Below, piece after piece: positions 36,942 through 46,489 of a stretch of 64,000 nt of DNA. This DNA is from Prevotella sp. E15-22 (GTDB taxonomy: Bacteria > Bacteroidota > Bacteroidia > Bacteroidales > Bacteroidaceae): positions 744,001-808,000 of the forward strand of contig NZ_CP096247.1 of assembly GCF_023204875.1 (NCBI RefSeq). Reading direction: 5' to 3'. Position 1 is the stretch's first letter; the number at the start of each line of letters is the position of its first letter. Below the pieces are notes generated by a model that saw only the letters and a list, made by a program, of their open reading frames with translations, had not been told where the DNA came from and did no database searches. A program made the translations under genes and the position numbers.

Positions 36942-37631
36942 ATGAAAGATAACAAGATTTTGTGTGCAGTGGTCATCGCATTGGGAATGGCCTGCATGGG
37001 ATTGCTGATAAAGGGTGGTATTGATAACTTTGCTACCAAGGACAGAAAGGTGACGGTGAAGGGACTAGCCGAAAGGGAGGTGCCTGCCGACAAAGTGACG
37101 TGGAGCATCGGCACTAAGGTGACTGGCAATGATCTGCCCATGCTGTATGACAACATCAACGTGCAGACGCAGAAGATTAAGCAGTTTCTGCTGAAGCATG
37201 GACTGCCTGAGTCGGAGATTACTGTGAATCCACCTACAGTGAACGACTTGGAGGCGCGCGAATGGGGTGACAATCAGAAGAACTTCCGCTATATTGTGAA
37301 CACCACTATCACGGTGGCTACGGGTAAGGTGGAACAGGTGAACAAAGCTATATCGGATCAGGCAGAGTTGCTGAAGCAGGGTGTTGCCCTGGGCGAGAAC
37401 TATCCGCAGTATGAGTATGCCTCGTTCCAACAGATGAAGCCCGAGATGATGGCCGAGGCTGTTAAGAATGCTCAGAAGACGGCTGCGCAGTTTGCTGAGG
37501 CCAGTGAGGCTGAGTTGGGAGCTATTCAGACGGCAGACCAAGGTCAGTTCTCTATTGATAACCGCGACGAGAATACACCTTATATTAAAAAACTGCGTGT
37601 GGTTACCACCATTACTTATTCGCTGAAGTAA
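36942..37631 (+). CDS. SIMPL domain (DUF541) membrane-anchored protein
   Basis: A 229-residue protein with an uncleaved N-terminal membrane anchor ([19 protein letters not shown]) and a periplasmic SIMPL domain, recognised from [20 protein letters not shown], the helix [18 protein letters not shown] and the second half [23 protein letters not shown]. The family forms periplasmic oligomers in other bacteria, and its biochemical role is poorly defined. It is the first of three closely spaced rightward envelope genes; the next starts 8 bases after its stop. Confidence 0.9.
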   Translation: MKDNKILCAVVIALGMACMGLLIKGGIDNFATKDRKVTVKGLAEREVPADKVTWSIGTKVTGNDLPMLYDNINVQTQKIKQFLLKHGLPESEITVNPPTVNDLEAREWGDNQKNFRYIVNTTITVATGKVEQVNKAISDQAELLKQGVALGENYPQYEYASFQQMKPEMMAEAVKNAQKTAAQFAEASEAELGAIQTADQGQFSIDNRDENTPYIKKLRVVTTITYSLK

Positions 37632-37638
37632 AGTATTC

Positions 37639-38694
37639 ATGAGGATTTTTTTGATATTCGTGACGTGGCTGATTGCTGGTGCAATTGGCCACGCTCAGAA
37701 TGGTGTGGAGGATGATATCTGGCGACAGGTGTCGCTGAACAACGTTGACTATCAGAAGTCGAAGAACTACTGTGTGCGCCTCTATGGTTATTACCGGTAT
37801 GTTGATGATGGTATCAATTATGTGAAGAACCGCGAGTGGAAGGACTACAATGTGCACGAGGGTATACTCAGCATTGATATCCGCTATAGTAAGGATGAGG
37901 ACGATGGTGGCGAGTTGCTGGCTGCACGTAACCTTTTGCATCCTGACAGGAGGGGCGAAATCATGTCGTTCTACGAATTGAAACCTTATACTTTCCTCGA
38001 GAAAGCACGTAAGGTGCCCAAGCATTATAGTATGGAGATGAGTGGAGATACTACACGGGTGTACTGCAAGCGTGGTTTAGCGGGCATTGCCGTGAGGGAT
38101 ACGGCTAACCATGAACTTCGCATGAACTATAATGCCTTGGCGCCTGATACTATCAAGAGCATTAATCTGTTAATCGCGAAGGCCTCTCTTCGGAATGTAC
38201 ATGCCGATGCGGTGTATCAGATTAACGACAACGAGATTGACTATGTGCCGCAGGGACAGTTGAAGAGAATCTCGTTTGATGGTGACGTTGATGCTTATCT
38301 GTATGGTGAGAATGCCTATCGGGCTGTTTACCACGAACATAATGACTTTTATGTGGACAGTGTGGTCTATATGACGAAGGATGAGTATAAGGCCGACAAG
38401 AAACTGTCGTGGGGGGAACGCCGCGAGCGATCAGGCTATACGGAGGCTGATATCGACCGCTTAAAACAGAAACTGAATGTGCCACCTTTGAGTGCGGAGG
38501 TGCGGCAGCGCATGGAGGACCAACTTGACTGGGAGGATGCTCAGGCACAGTGGGAACAACTGGACAAGGTGTTGAAGGCTACGAAAAAAGCTGGATCGAA
38601 GATGATGGAGAGTGAGGCTTTCCAGCAGATGGAACAGAAAGTTCAGCAGCAGGTGGAGAAAATGTCGGAGAGAAAACAGGATGAAGGAGAATAA
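37639..38694 (+). CDS. Secreted protein of unknown function
   Basis: An unrecognised 351-residue protein with a signal peptide (MRIFLIFVTWLIAGAIGHAQ). The N-terminal half is beta-rich (YCVRLYGYYRYVDDGINYV and similar); the C-terminal ~100 residues are charged and helical, with coiled-coil potential (ERRERSGYTEADIDRLKQKL, then MEQKVQQQVEKMSERKQ). It lies 8 bases after the SIMPL gene and 24 bases before an outer-membrane protein gene, so the three probably act in the envelope together. Confidence 0.7.
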   Translation: MRIFLIFVTWLIAGAIGHAQNGVEDDIWRQVSLNNVDYQKSKNYCVRLYGYYRYVDDGINYVKNREWKDYNVHEGILSIDIRYSKDEDDGGELLAARNLLHPDRRGEIMSFYELKPYTFLEKARKVPKHYSMEMSGDTTRVYCKRGLAGIAVRDTANHELRMNYNALAPDTIKSINLLIAKASLRNVHADAVYQINDNEIDYVPQGQLKRISFDGDVDAYLYGENAYRAVYHEHNDFYVDSVVYMTKDEYKADKKLSWGERRERSGYTEADIDRLKQKLNVPPLSAEVRQRMEDQLDWEDAQAQWEQLDKVLKATKKAGSKMMESEAFQQMEQKVQQQVEKMSERKQDEGE

Positions 38695-38718
38695 TTAATA
38701 AGGATAACCCAAATTACA

Positions 38719-39591
38719 ATGAAAATGAAATGGAAAATGATGGCTATCGTCCTAATGGGAAGTTTAGCTAAACCTGTATTGGCTGTGGAAGGTCAGGACA
38801 CTCTGGTGATTGAGAATGCTAATAAGGTGAAGATTGAGACGCGCGACACGGTGCAGCGTATCGTGATTAGTGGCTATAAGGATGATCCTGAGTTTCACTA
38901 TGTGCAGCGTATCAGTATTCCTGATACAAACGCGGTGCGTCGCTCTATCACGAACATTCACAACTTCAACATCACGGTGAATAGAAGTAAAAGAACATCG
39001 AAGATGGGTAGCTCGCTTCACATGAACGTGGGTCTTAATACGATGGTGGGCACGGATAAGGGGTATGACTTTAGTCTTTGGCCATCGTTCGAATATGGCG
39101 TGAGCATCACACGCGACTGGCGTCCTCATGGACCGAAGAATGAGTTTAGTTTTGGTTTAGGTGTGGACTGGCGTCACTATCGTGTGAGTGATAAGTCGCT
39201 ACATTGGACAAAGGACGCTAATAACTTCATGACGTTGGCACCCTATGCTGCTGGCCAGACGGACACGCGCAGCAGCTTGTTTGTGTTTAGTGTTCAGGTA
39301 CCCTTGCTTTACACGCATTACTTCGACAAGAAGCGCGACTGGGCTCTCACCGTGGGGGCTGTCGTGAACTGGAATGCCATGGGCGAGGCCTTGTATTCCT
39401 ACGAAGAGGATGGAGAAGAGCATGATGTAACCATCAGTAAGAGTGGTATGAAACCCTTTACTGTGGATGGGGTCGTTATGGTTGACACGCCTTGGCTGCC
39501 GATGCTTTATTGTAAATACAGTCCGATGACATTGTTTAAGAATGACCGCGGACCGAAGATGCATCAGCTGAGCTTCGGTATATGCTTCTAA
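38719..39591 (+). CDS. Outer-membrane beta-barrel protein of unknown function
   Basis: A 290-residue protein with a signal peptide ending near PVLAVEG. The first ~95 residues are soluble-looking (IETRDTVQRIVISGY); the rest alternates polar and aromatic residues as in a beta-barrel (FEYGVSITRDWRPHG, EFSFGLGVDWRHY) and ends in QLSFGICF, with the C-terminal Phe typical of BAM substrates. It is the third gene of the SIMPL-domain set and is convergent with miaA (9-base gap). Confidence 0.75.
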   Translation: MKMKWKMMAIVLMGSLAKPVLAVEGQDTLVIENANKVKIETRDTVQRIVISGYKDDPEFHYVQRISIPDTNAVRRSITNIHNFNITVNRSKRTSKMGSSLHMNVGLNTMVGTDKGYDFSLWPSFEYGVSITRDWRPHGPKNEFSFGLGVDWRHYRVSDKSLHWTKDANNFMTLAPYAAGQTDTRSSLFVFSVQVPLLYTHYFDKKRDWALTVGAVVNWNAMGEALYSYEEDGEEHDVTISKSGMKPFTVDGVVMVDTPWLPMLYCKYSPMTLFKNDRGPKMHQLSFGICF

Positions 39592-39600
39592 GGGAATCAG

Positions 39601-40521
39601 TTAATGAGATGAGTTCACAAGGTCGAGTATCTGCTCGACCTTTTTTTCTGTGGGTAGGGTGGCATCAATCCAATGAATGGTGAAGCCACGGCGTTCCATG
39701 CCGCGGAACCAGGTCATCTGGCGCTTGGCAAACTGATGGATGGCTATCTCCAGTTGGCGGAACATCTCGTCGTATGACAGCTGGCCAATAACATATTCGG
39801 TGAGGAACTTGTATTCCAAACCATAATAAATCAGGTCTTCTGCGGGGATACCACTATCGAGCAGGGCGCGCACCTCGTCCACCATGCCCTCGTCGAGGCG
39901 TGCTTTGAGGCGTCGTGTGATTTTCTCGCGGCGCAACTCGCGGTCAATATTTACGCCGATGATGGTGGAAGGGATGGGGGGCAACTCGCGCAGAGGCATG
40001 GGATGCTCCAGATTGTAGGTCTCTATCTCGATGGCACGGATGGCGCGTTGACAAGAATCCACGTCGGTGGTGTTGTGCATCACGGAGCCGCTCTTGGCTT
40101 TCAGTTCTTTAAGTATCGTTGTGAGCTCTTCTAGCGAATGGCCTTCCAGACTGTTGCGCAAAGGCTGGTTCTGGGGCACAGGTGATAGGTGATAGCCTTT
40201 CAGTACAGCCTCGATATAAAGGCCTGTACCGCCACAAAGGATGGGTTGCACACCTCGGCTGCGGATGTCCTCGTAGGCATCAAAGAAGTCCTGCTGATAC
40301 TGAAAGAGGTTGTACTTAGTGCCTGGCTCGCAGATGTCTATCAGATGGTAAGGCACATCGCCATAGTCGCTCAGGTCTTTGCCTGTGCCAATATCCATGC
40401 GACGATACACCTGGCGCGAGTCGGCTGAGAGAATCTCGCCACCGATGCGCTGGGCCAAGGCTGCAGCCAGCGGTGTCTTGCCGCTGGCTGTGGGGCCAAG
40501 TATGGTAATGAGGTCGGTCAT
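39601..40521 (-). CDS. miaA: tRNA dimethylallyltransferase
   Basis: Adds the isopentenyl group to N6 of A37 in tRNAs reading UNN codons. The 306-residue protein has the P-loop GPTASGKT near residue 9, SADSRQVYRRMDIGTGKD for substrate binding, GGTGLYIEAVLKGY (~97-110) and the C-terminal FAKRQMTWFRG typical of MiaA. It is the last gene of the long leftward operon from sppA, 4 bases after the DUF3857 gene. Confidence 0.97.
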   Translation of the reverse strand: MTDLITILGPTASGKTPLAAALAQRIGGEILSADSRQVYRRMDIGTGKDLSDYGDVPYHLIDICEPGTKYNLFQYQQDFFDAYEDIRSRGVQPILCGGTGLYIEAVLKGYHLSPVPQNQPLRNSLEGHSLEELTTILKELKAKSGSVMHNTTDVDSCQRAIRAIEIETYNLEHPMPLRELPPIPSTIIGVNIDRELRREKITRRLKARLDEGMVDEVRALLDSGIPAEDLIYYGLEYKFLTEYVIGQLSYDEMFRQLEIAIHQFAKRQMTWFRGMERRGFTIHWIDATLPTEKKVEQILDLVNSSH

Positions 40522-40525
40522 AAGG

Positions 40526-42655
40526 TTAGTGCTTTAAAATGATTTGTTGTGAGTTATAATTATATGAATGGTCATAGAGTGCAAGCAACTGAGGCCATTT
40601 TTCTGCAGACTCACGCTTGTGGAGGATTCTCTTCTCGGCTATTAGGTGAAGTTTGCTATCTTCAACGGTGGCCTTGACGGTGAACGAACCGCATGTATTG
40701 AAGTATGATGCCTGAAGAGACTGAAGTGCTTCTGGGGTGACTTGATAACCCTCTGGAAGGTTAATCTCGATGTCCCATGTGTAGTATGACGGTGCAATGC
40801 GGATGGCATCTACCGTGCGTTCGCGATCTCGGCCTTCTATCTTAAGTTCACTGCCTAAGAGTTGTCCTACTGAGAGGATGAGGTTATTACCCGCCCGTTT
40901 CACCATATTGTTCATCGTATAGGATGACTGGAAGCTGAGTGCAGGCTCCTCGTCAGTGGTACCCACCGTTAGTAGATGACACTCACCTACCTCGTGAGGA
41001 CTGTCCTCATGATAGGCTTTAATTTCGTCGCGGAAATACTCCTTCTGCATTTTAATATCATTAGCGTCACCTTCTTTCACGATATCAGCATGTTTTGACT
41101 TGTAGAGATTGCTTCTGCTCGTCATTTTCTCGTGTTTTTTGCTGTAGCTACGCACTAGCTCATCGCGTGTAGGCATGATGAGCGACACATCCTGACGCAT
41201 GGCTCCAGTGAATGATGATATGCGGTTGATGCGCATTTGTGTGCCTTCAATCTGTGCTTTGATATCGTAGTGATAGGCATTGTCTTCGGCATTTGACGTA
41301 GGTAGGATAATCTGAGCATAAGGTCCTTCTGTCAACTTATGACGTGGGTTGGAACATACAACGGCCTGGCGTCCCTGAAACTCGCAGGGTATTTCGCCTG
41401 GTCGGCAAGCATAAGTGGGAGGAAAGTAGTTTTTCCCGTTAGGCAAACGGAGAAAACGGGTCACGTACCAGCAGTCTATAAGGTTTTCCATTGACTCATA
41501 ATCTTCTCCAGTTGTCATGCCACATTGGTAGTCGATGCCAGCATTCTTGAAGCAATGACTCAACCGAACAATGAAATAGTCGTCATTAAAGTTCACCAAA
41601 CGGTTGGCTAGCTGATATGCTACCATGTGTTCGTAGATGTAGTCGGCACGTTCTTCTTGACTCTGGAATTTTGCCTTGGCCTCTTTGATGGCAACCTTGT
41701 CTTCCTTGGTGATGCCTGTCATGAAAGAAGACCACATGTCCCAGGCATCTGCAAAAAGATGGTGGGCGCCGGGATTATCGTGTAGACCGCGAGTCATTGT
41801 GAACTTAGGTCTGTTATAGGACGAAATGTTGTTCATGTAAATTACAGTGTAGGGCGTTTGGAGCGAAGGTCTGTACCAGAGAGCAGGCTCCGTCTGCTCC
41901 ACATTTTGGACTCTAACATCAAGTACATAAGCATTATCGTCGTTGATAGTACGAGTAAAATCAGGGGCGCCGTTAACTGTCCTATAGCGGATGGCTAGTT
42001 CGTTGTCTAGTTCGCAGTGTACTCGGTATGATAGCATAGGATACTGGTCGACAAAGAAAAAGGCCAAGGGGGCGATATATAAATCGAAATGATTGTGATA
42101 AGAATATACGAAGAGGTCGATAATGTCGCCTACGGCTAATCCTGGTACGGCCAAATGCTGGTGCCCATCTTTGTTCTTACGACCTTCAGTTGAGAGGATA
42201 TATTCATCGGTACTTATCACGTGGGTAGAGCCGTCTGGTTTTATGATGCGTACACCCAGTACCTGGCGAATCTCACTCTTCCCGTAGAAAGGGATACGTT
42301 CGCTGCCAAAGGCTGTGAAGTCAAACTCGGAGTATTTCTTCAGGGCCGTCTCATCATTAATCTGAATCATTTTACGGGTAAGGTGGTTGCATACCACACC
42401 TTTGCCATTGAATTGAAAAAGAGAAATCTTTTCATTTGATTTGTCGAACGAAAATTCCTCGTAGGCTGCCAGGATGACAGCCGAATGATTGGTAAAGCGG
42501 TCGGTGTGCTTAGGATTCTTAAATTCAGGTAAAGTGGACGACCATACCTGCTGACGGATGTCCTGAGCAAAGGCTTTGTAGTCCTTCTCGTTAAAGGCCG
42601 AAGCAGAAAAGAAGGGGATGATGAAGGCTAATATAAGTCCAAGATAATTTTTCAT
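40526..42655 (-). CDS. DUF3857 protein with degenerate transglutaminase-like domain
   Basis: A 709-residue exported protein (signal peptide MKNYLGLILAFIIPFFSASA) with a DUF3857 domain at ~60-260, a transglutaminase-like core at ~310-400 and a C-terminal beta domain. Aligned by eye to its neighbour, the catalytic Y-G-D-C-K-G-M-A region reads FNDDYFIVRL: the Cys position appears to be Asp358, so the domain is probably inactive as an enzyme, though the fold is kept (SHCFKNAGIDYQCGM matches RTLLRAQGFDARLTD). It starts 9 bases after the active paralogue. The substrate is unknown. Confidence 0.8.
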   Translation of the reverse strand: MKNYLGLILAFIIPFFSASAFNEKDYKAFAQDIRQQVWSSTLPEFKNPKHTDRFTNHSAVILAAYEEFSFDKSNEKISLFQFNGKGVVCNHLTRKMIQINDETALKKYSEFDFTAFGSERIPFYGKSEIRQVLGVRIIKPDGSTHVISTDEYILSTEGRKNKDGHQHLAVPGLAVGDIIDLFVYSYHNHFDLYIAPLAFFFVDQYPMLSYRVHCELDNELAIRYRTVNGAPDFTRTINDDNAYVLDVRVQNVEQTEPALWYRPSLQTPYTVIYMNNISSYNRPKFTMTRGLHDNPGAHHLFADAWDMWSSFMTGITKEDKVAIKEAKAKFQSQEERADYIYEHMVAYQLANRLVNFNDDYFIVRLSHCFKNAGIDYQCGMTTGEDYESMENLIDCWYVTRFLRLPNGKNYFPPTYACRPGEIPCEFQGRQAVVCSNPRHKLTEGPYAQIILPTSNAEDNAYHYDIKAQIEGTQMRINRISSFTGAMRQDVSLIMPTRDELVRSYSKKHEKMTSRSNLYKSKHADIVKEGDANDIKMQKEYFRDEIKAYHEDSPHEVGECHLLTVGTTDEEPALSFQSSYTMNNMVKRAGNNLILSVGQLLGSELKIEGRDRERTVDAIRIAPSYYTWDIEINLPEGYQVTPEALQSLQASYFNTCGSFTVKATVEDSKLHLIAEKRILHKRESAEKWPQLLALYDHSYNYNSQQIILKH

Positions 42656-42664
42656 TTTTGTGAT

Positions 42665-44509
42665 TTAGTCTTTTTTCCGGTTGAAAATAATTTGTTCGTT
42701 ACAGGTGTCATTCCAACGGTCAATGGCCTTGTTCCATGCGGAAATCTGAGCCAAGGGCAGATGTTGATTGTTGAGCTGTATACTTTGTCTAAAAATGATG
42801 GTATTTCCTTCTTGTGAGAAGGTACACGTTAGATGCTCCTGTTCCACTGACAACTCGATGCCCTGAGGCAAGTGAGTAACGATATAATTCTGGGGCAGAT
42901 GGACACGCACCTCGCATACCGTTCGGTGACGAACGGGAAACCATGCGTCGTGCTCACGTTTGAGGGTGTCAATCTTGGTGCCTGCCTTGTTAATGCGGGG
43001 ATTTACATCCAAATAGAACTCGTTCCCAATAGACTGAACGGCACTATTGTTATCGATGTTGCCGGAAATGACAGTATAGTAAAGGGAGTCGTTTTCAATC
43101 AGCTGAGCATTGCTCACCCTGCATTGATTGCTGCCTGACAGATTATTAACGATGATTTGGTTGCGGTCACCTTGTTTCTTACTTTCGTAATATTGCATGA
43201 AGGCTTCTTTCATGTCGCCAGAAAAAAAACGTTCGGCTAGCCCTGTCAGTATGCCATCGGAAGTCAAGTTGTACTCATAGTACAGACTATCACTTGAAAG
43301 AGATGTAGGCAACAAGGGTACGTCGTGCAGTATGCAGTCGTCTCCATTCTCTATCATTGCCTCTTTACCTTGAATAGATTGGGGGAAATATCCCAAAGGG
43401 AGATGAGGATGGGTGGCATCAAGGAAATAAGTGTGACCCTGATGGAAAACAGTACATATTTTATGATTGGCTGCAGCCAAGGTGGGATACTGACTGATGC
43501 GATATGGAATCTCCGTGGTGCCAATGTCCGTTAGACGGGCATCGAAGCCCTGAGCACGCAGCAGTGTGCGAAGTAGCATGGCCATACCTTTGCAGTCACC
43601 ATAACGCTTACGTAGCACCTCGCTGGGGCAATCGGGTTGGAAACTGGCATCGCCTGCCTCGAAGGCAATATACCGGATGTTGTGCTGAACCCATTGAAAG
43701 GTGTTGCGCAAACGATCTATATCGCTGTGGCTGTCGCAATTGATCTCTGCAAGCAGTGTACTGAGCGAGGGAATCACCGTGTCTGATACTGAGAATTGGG
43801 ACTCCCAATGGAACAACTCATGATGGTCGCGAAAAAGACCGGTGACTAATATCTGAGGAGCAATGCGCTGATGTGGAGGCTCCATGGTTTCTTCCTGAAA
43901 GGGTTTGCAGTGACGCAGCGTATAGGTGATGGTGGTGCCATCGCTGGTGGCAATGGTGTCCACTTGCGTGTCTTCTGGCAGGTTCATGGGTATGAGTCGC
44001 AAGGGCGTCATATCTTTCGGGAAAAACATGCTGACAGTGTGCACTTGAGTGAAATATTGTTTGCAGAGATCTATTCGTGCTAGATAGCGGGCATCATTGA
44101 TTACTCGTGAGAATCTAGCAGTACGAACAGGTGTGCGAGGCGTGAGTGTGGTTAAGAAATAACATACTTGGGAACCATCGAAAAAAATGCCTTCGGGGGC
44201 AATGCTCTTGTGCTGGGCTTTACTACCAGAACAAGAAGCAGACTTGAGTGAAATCAGTTCGTCATTACTATATATAATGGAGGGCTTTATCACCTGGCTT
44301 AGATTGCTGTTCAGCTTGTATTCCTCTTTAACATCATGGCGCACTTTCATTTTTCCATCCTTTTCAAAGAAGGTATACGTATCGCTGCGATGGGTAATAA
44401 TTACCTTGTCATCTATTGTCTGAGCACTTAGCATGCTATTGCTAAGTGCCAGAGAAAAGATGATAAAAACAATTCGTTCCAGTTTAGTCCTGAATATCCG
44501 AGCTATCAT
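42665..44509 (-). CDS. DUF3857/transglutaminase-like exported protein
   Basis: A 614-residue protein with a signal peptide (ending SMLSAQ), a DUF3857 domain and a transglutaminase-like core with a complete catalytic triad: Cys306 in RYGDCKGMAMLL, His in AAANHKICTVF and Asp in TYFLDATHPHLPLG. The family is common in Bacteroidales envelopes, and its target proteins are unknown. Its start overlaps the thiL stop by four bases, and the next gene is a paralogue without the Cys, so the two are likely made together. Confidence 0.87.
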   Translation of the reverse strand: MIARIFRTKLERIVFIIFSLALSNSMLSAQTIDDKVIITHRSDTYTFFEKDGKMKVRHDVKEEYKLNSNLSQVIKPSIIYSNDELISLKSASCSGSKAQHKSIAPEGIFFDGSQVCYFLTTLTPRTPVRTARFSRVINDARYLARIDLCKQYFTQVHTVSMFFPKDMTPLRLIPMNLPEDTQVDTIATSDGTTITYTLRHCKPFQEETMEPPHQRIAPQILVTGLFRDHHELFHWESQFSVSDTVIPSLSTLLAEINCDSHSDIDRLRNTFQWVQHNIRYIAFEAGDASFQPDCPSEVLRKRYGDCKGMAMLLRTLLRAQGFDARLTDIGTTEIPYRISQYPTLAAANHKICTVFHQGHTYFLDATHPHLPLGYFPQSIQGKEAMIENGDDCILHDVPLLPTSLSSDSLYYEYNLTSDGILTGLAERFFSGDMKEAFMQYYESKKQGDRNQIIVNNLSGSNQCRVSNAQLIENDSLYYTVISGNIDNNSAVQSIGNEFYLDVNPRINKAGTKIDTLKREHDAWFPVRHRTVCEVRVHLPQNYIVTHLPQGIELSVEQEHLTCTFSQEGNTIIFRQSIQLNNQHLPLAQISAWNKAIDRWNDTCNEQIIFNRKKD

Positions 44510-45573
44510 TCTTTTAAAGGATTCCAGCCCTGAGCTTTGAGTTCAAACTCTTGGTCGTCGCGGGTGACAAGTTGCAGACCGTATTTTGCTTCGGTGATAT
44601 GGCCGATAAGGCGCACATCCTCGAGTTCCTTTACCTTATCAAGGTCACCAATAGGCACGGTGAACAGTAGTTCGTAGTCCTCGCCACCATTCAGGGCGCA
44701 GGTGGTCACGTTCATGTTCATCTCCTCGGCCATCACGGCTGTCTGATAGTCGATGGGCAACTCTTTCTCGTAGATGCGACAGCCCACACCGCTCTGTTTG
44801 CAGATGTGCATCAACTCCGATGAAAGTCCGTCGCTGACATCCATCATTGCTGTGGGACGGATACCTGCATCGCGTAACTTCTGGATAATGTCGCCACGAG
44901 CCTCGGTCTGAAGCTGACGCTGAAGAAGATACTCCTTGCCTGCAAAGTCGGGACTGAAGTGAGCCAACTCCTCAAGGGCTTTCTTGTCGCCTTTCTTCTT
45001 GGCATCGTTCACCTGACCATAATACACGCTTTTCTCGCGCTCCAGCAACTGGAGTCCCATATAGGCTGCGCCGAGGTCGCCAGAGACACAGATAAGGTCG
45101 GTGTTCTTGGCACCATTGCGATAGACGATGTCCTCCTTGCGAGCCTCGCCAATGCAGGTGATGCTGATGGCCAGACCTGTATAGGATGAGGTGGTGTCGC
45201 CACCTACAATGTCAACGTTCCATTTCTCGCATGCCAGACGCAATCCTGCATAGAACTCCTCCATATCCTCTACGGTGAAGCGCTTGCTCAGGGCCAGCGA
45301 AACGGTGATTTGGCGAGGTGTGCCGTTCATGGCAAAGATGTCGCTGATGTTCACCATTGCTGACTTATAGCCCAGGTGCTTGAGGTCGATATAGGTGAGG
45401 TCGAAGTGAACGCCCTCCATCAGTAGGTCGGTGGTCACAAGAACCTCGCTATCAGGGTAGTGAAGTACGGCGCAGTCATCGCCCACGCCGTACTTTGTTG
45501 ATTCGTTTTTATTCTCTAAGTCTTTTGTAAGTCGGTCAATCAAACCGAACTCTCCTAATTTCGATATTTCCAT
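44506..45573 (-). CDS. thiL: Thiamine-monophosphate kinase
   Basis: Phosphorylates thiamine monophosphate to the active diphosphate. The 355-residue protein starts MEISKLGEFGLIDRLTKDL, the usual N-terminus, and shows GVGDDCAVLHY, TTDLLMEGVHFDLTY, the Mg-binding VGGDTTSSYTGLAISIT and MDVSDGLSSELMHIC. The ATG at 45573 is preferred; the frame upstream to 45693 runs into the purine nucleoside phosphorylase gene. It is 40 bases after punA and overlaps the next gene by four bases. No TPP riboswitch is present. Confidence 0.95.
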   Translation of the reverse strand: MEISKLGEFGLIDRLTKDLENKNESTKYGVGDDCAVLHYPDSEVLVTTDLLMEGVHFDLTYIDLKHLGYKSAMVNISDIFAMNGTPRQITVSLALSKRFTVEDMEEFYAGLRLACEKWNVDIVGGDTTSSYTGLAISITCIGEARKEDIVYRNGAKNTDLICVSGDLGAAYMGLQLLEREKSVYYGQVNDAKKKGDKKALEELAHFSPDFAGKEYLLQRQLQTEARGDIIQKLRDAGIRPTAMMDVSDGLSSELMHICKQSGVGCRIYEKELPIDYQTAVMAEEMNMNVTTCALNGGEDYELLFTVPIGDLDKVKELEDVRLIGHITEAKYGLQLVTRDDQEFELKAQGWNPLKE

Positions 45574-45613
45574 ATATATTAGAGGTGAAGGGTTAGAGGT
45601 GAGGGGGAGGATA

Positions 45614-46489
45614 TTATTTCTTCCATTCCTCTGTTGGATGATCGGTGTTAAACTTCTCTGTCTTGCTGTGTTCCAGCTGCTCAGAGCGTACAATCATCTC
45701 ACGCATAATCTCGGTCATGATGGGCTGGGCCTTATCAGCAGCCTCCTGTACCTCTTCGTGTGATACCTCAACGGGGATGTCGAAGCCTCCGAGGTCGGTG
45801 ACAACCGAGATGCCGAAGGTGCGAATGCCACAGTGATGGGCCACGATAACCTCGGGCACGGTGCTCATTCCCACGGTGTCGCCACCGAGGATGCGATACA
45901 TCTTATATTCGGCAGGTGTCTCGAAGGTGGGACCCTGAACGCCCATATAGACACCGTATTGCAGACGGATCTTCTTTTCACGGGCAATCTGACTGGCCAG
46001 TTTGATGAGCGACTGATCATAGGTCTCGTGCATGTCAGGGAAGCGTGGACCTGTTGGGAAGTTCTTACCACGCAGCGGGTGCTCAGGGAAGAAGTTGATG
46101 TGGTCGGTAATCACCATCAGGTCGCCAATCTTGAAACCTGGGTTCATGCCACCTGCAGCATTAGAGACAAAAAGGGTCTTGATACCCAATTCATACATGA
46201 CGCGAACAGGGAAGGTAACTTCCTTCATAGAGTAGCCCTCATAGAAGTGGAAGCGGCCTTTCATGGCCATGATATCCACACCGCCAAGCTTTCCAAAGAT
46301 AAGTTTGCCACTGTGGCCTTCTACCGTAGACACGGGGAAGTTGGGTATCTCACTGTAAGGTATTTCTAGTGCGTCAGTTATTTCTGAAGCTAATTGTCCG
46401 AGGCCTGTCCCCAGAATGATGGCAGTCTTGGGACTGGTGGTCATTCTTTCTTTTAACCAGGATGCTGTTTCTTGAATTTTTGCGTACAT
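45614..46489 (-). CDS. punA: Purine nucleoside phosphorylase
   Basis: Phosphorolysis of purine nucleosides (inosine/guanosine type) in purine salvage. The 291-residue protein has the trimeric PNP signatures [13 protein letters not shown], the phosphate-binding VEGHSGKLIFG, GRFHFYEGY, FVSNAAGGMNPGF and MGVQGPTFETPAEYKMYR, followed by GMSTVPEVIVAHH. The start [16 protein letters not shown] is typical of Bacteroidales homologues. Its first 116 bases overlap the 3' end of lpxK in another frame on the same strand. Confidence 0.95.
   Translation of the reverse strand: MYAKIQETASWLKERMTTSPKTAIILGTGLGQLASEITDALEIPYSEIPNFPVSTVEGHSGKLIFGKLGGVDIMAMKGRFHFYEGYSMKEVTFPVRVMYELGIKTLFVSNAAGGMNPGFKIGDLMVITDHINFFPEHPLRGKNFPTGPRFPDMHETYDQSLIKLASQIAREKKIRLQYGVYMGVQGPTFETPAEYKMYRILGGDTVGMSTVPEVIVAHHCGIRTFGISVVTDLGGFDIPVEVSHEEVQEAADKAQPIMTEIMREMIVRSEQLEHSKTEKFNTDHPTEEWKK

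Noticed and set aside
45574..45613. TPP riboswitch in front of thiL
   Set aside because: The gap to punA is 40 bases, too short, and no THI-box pattern is seen.
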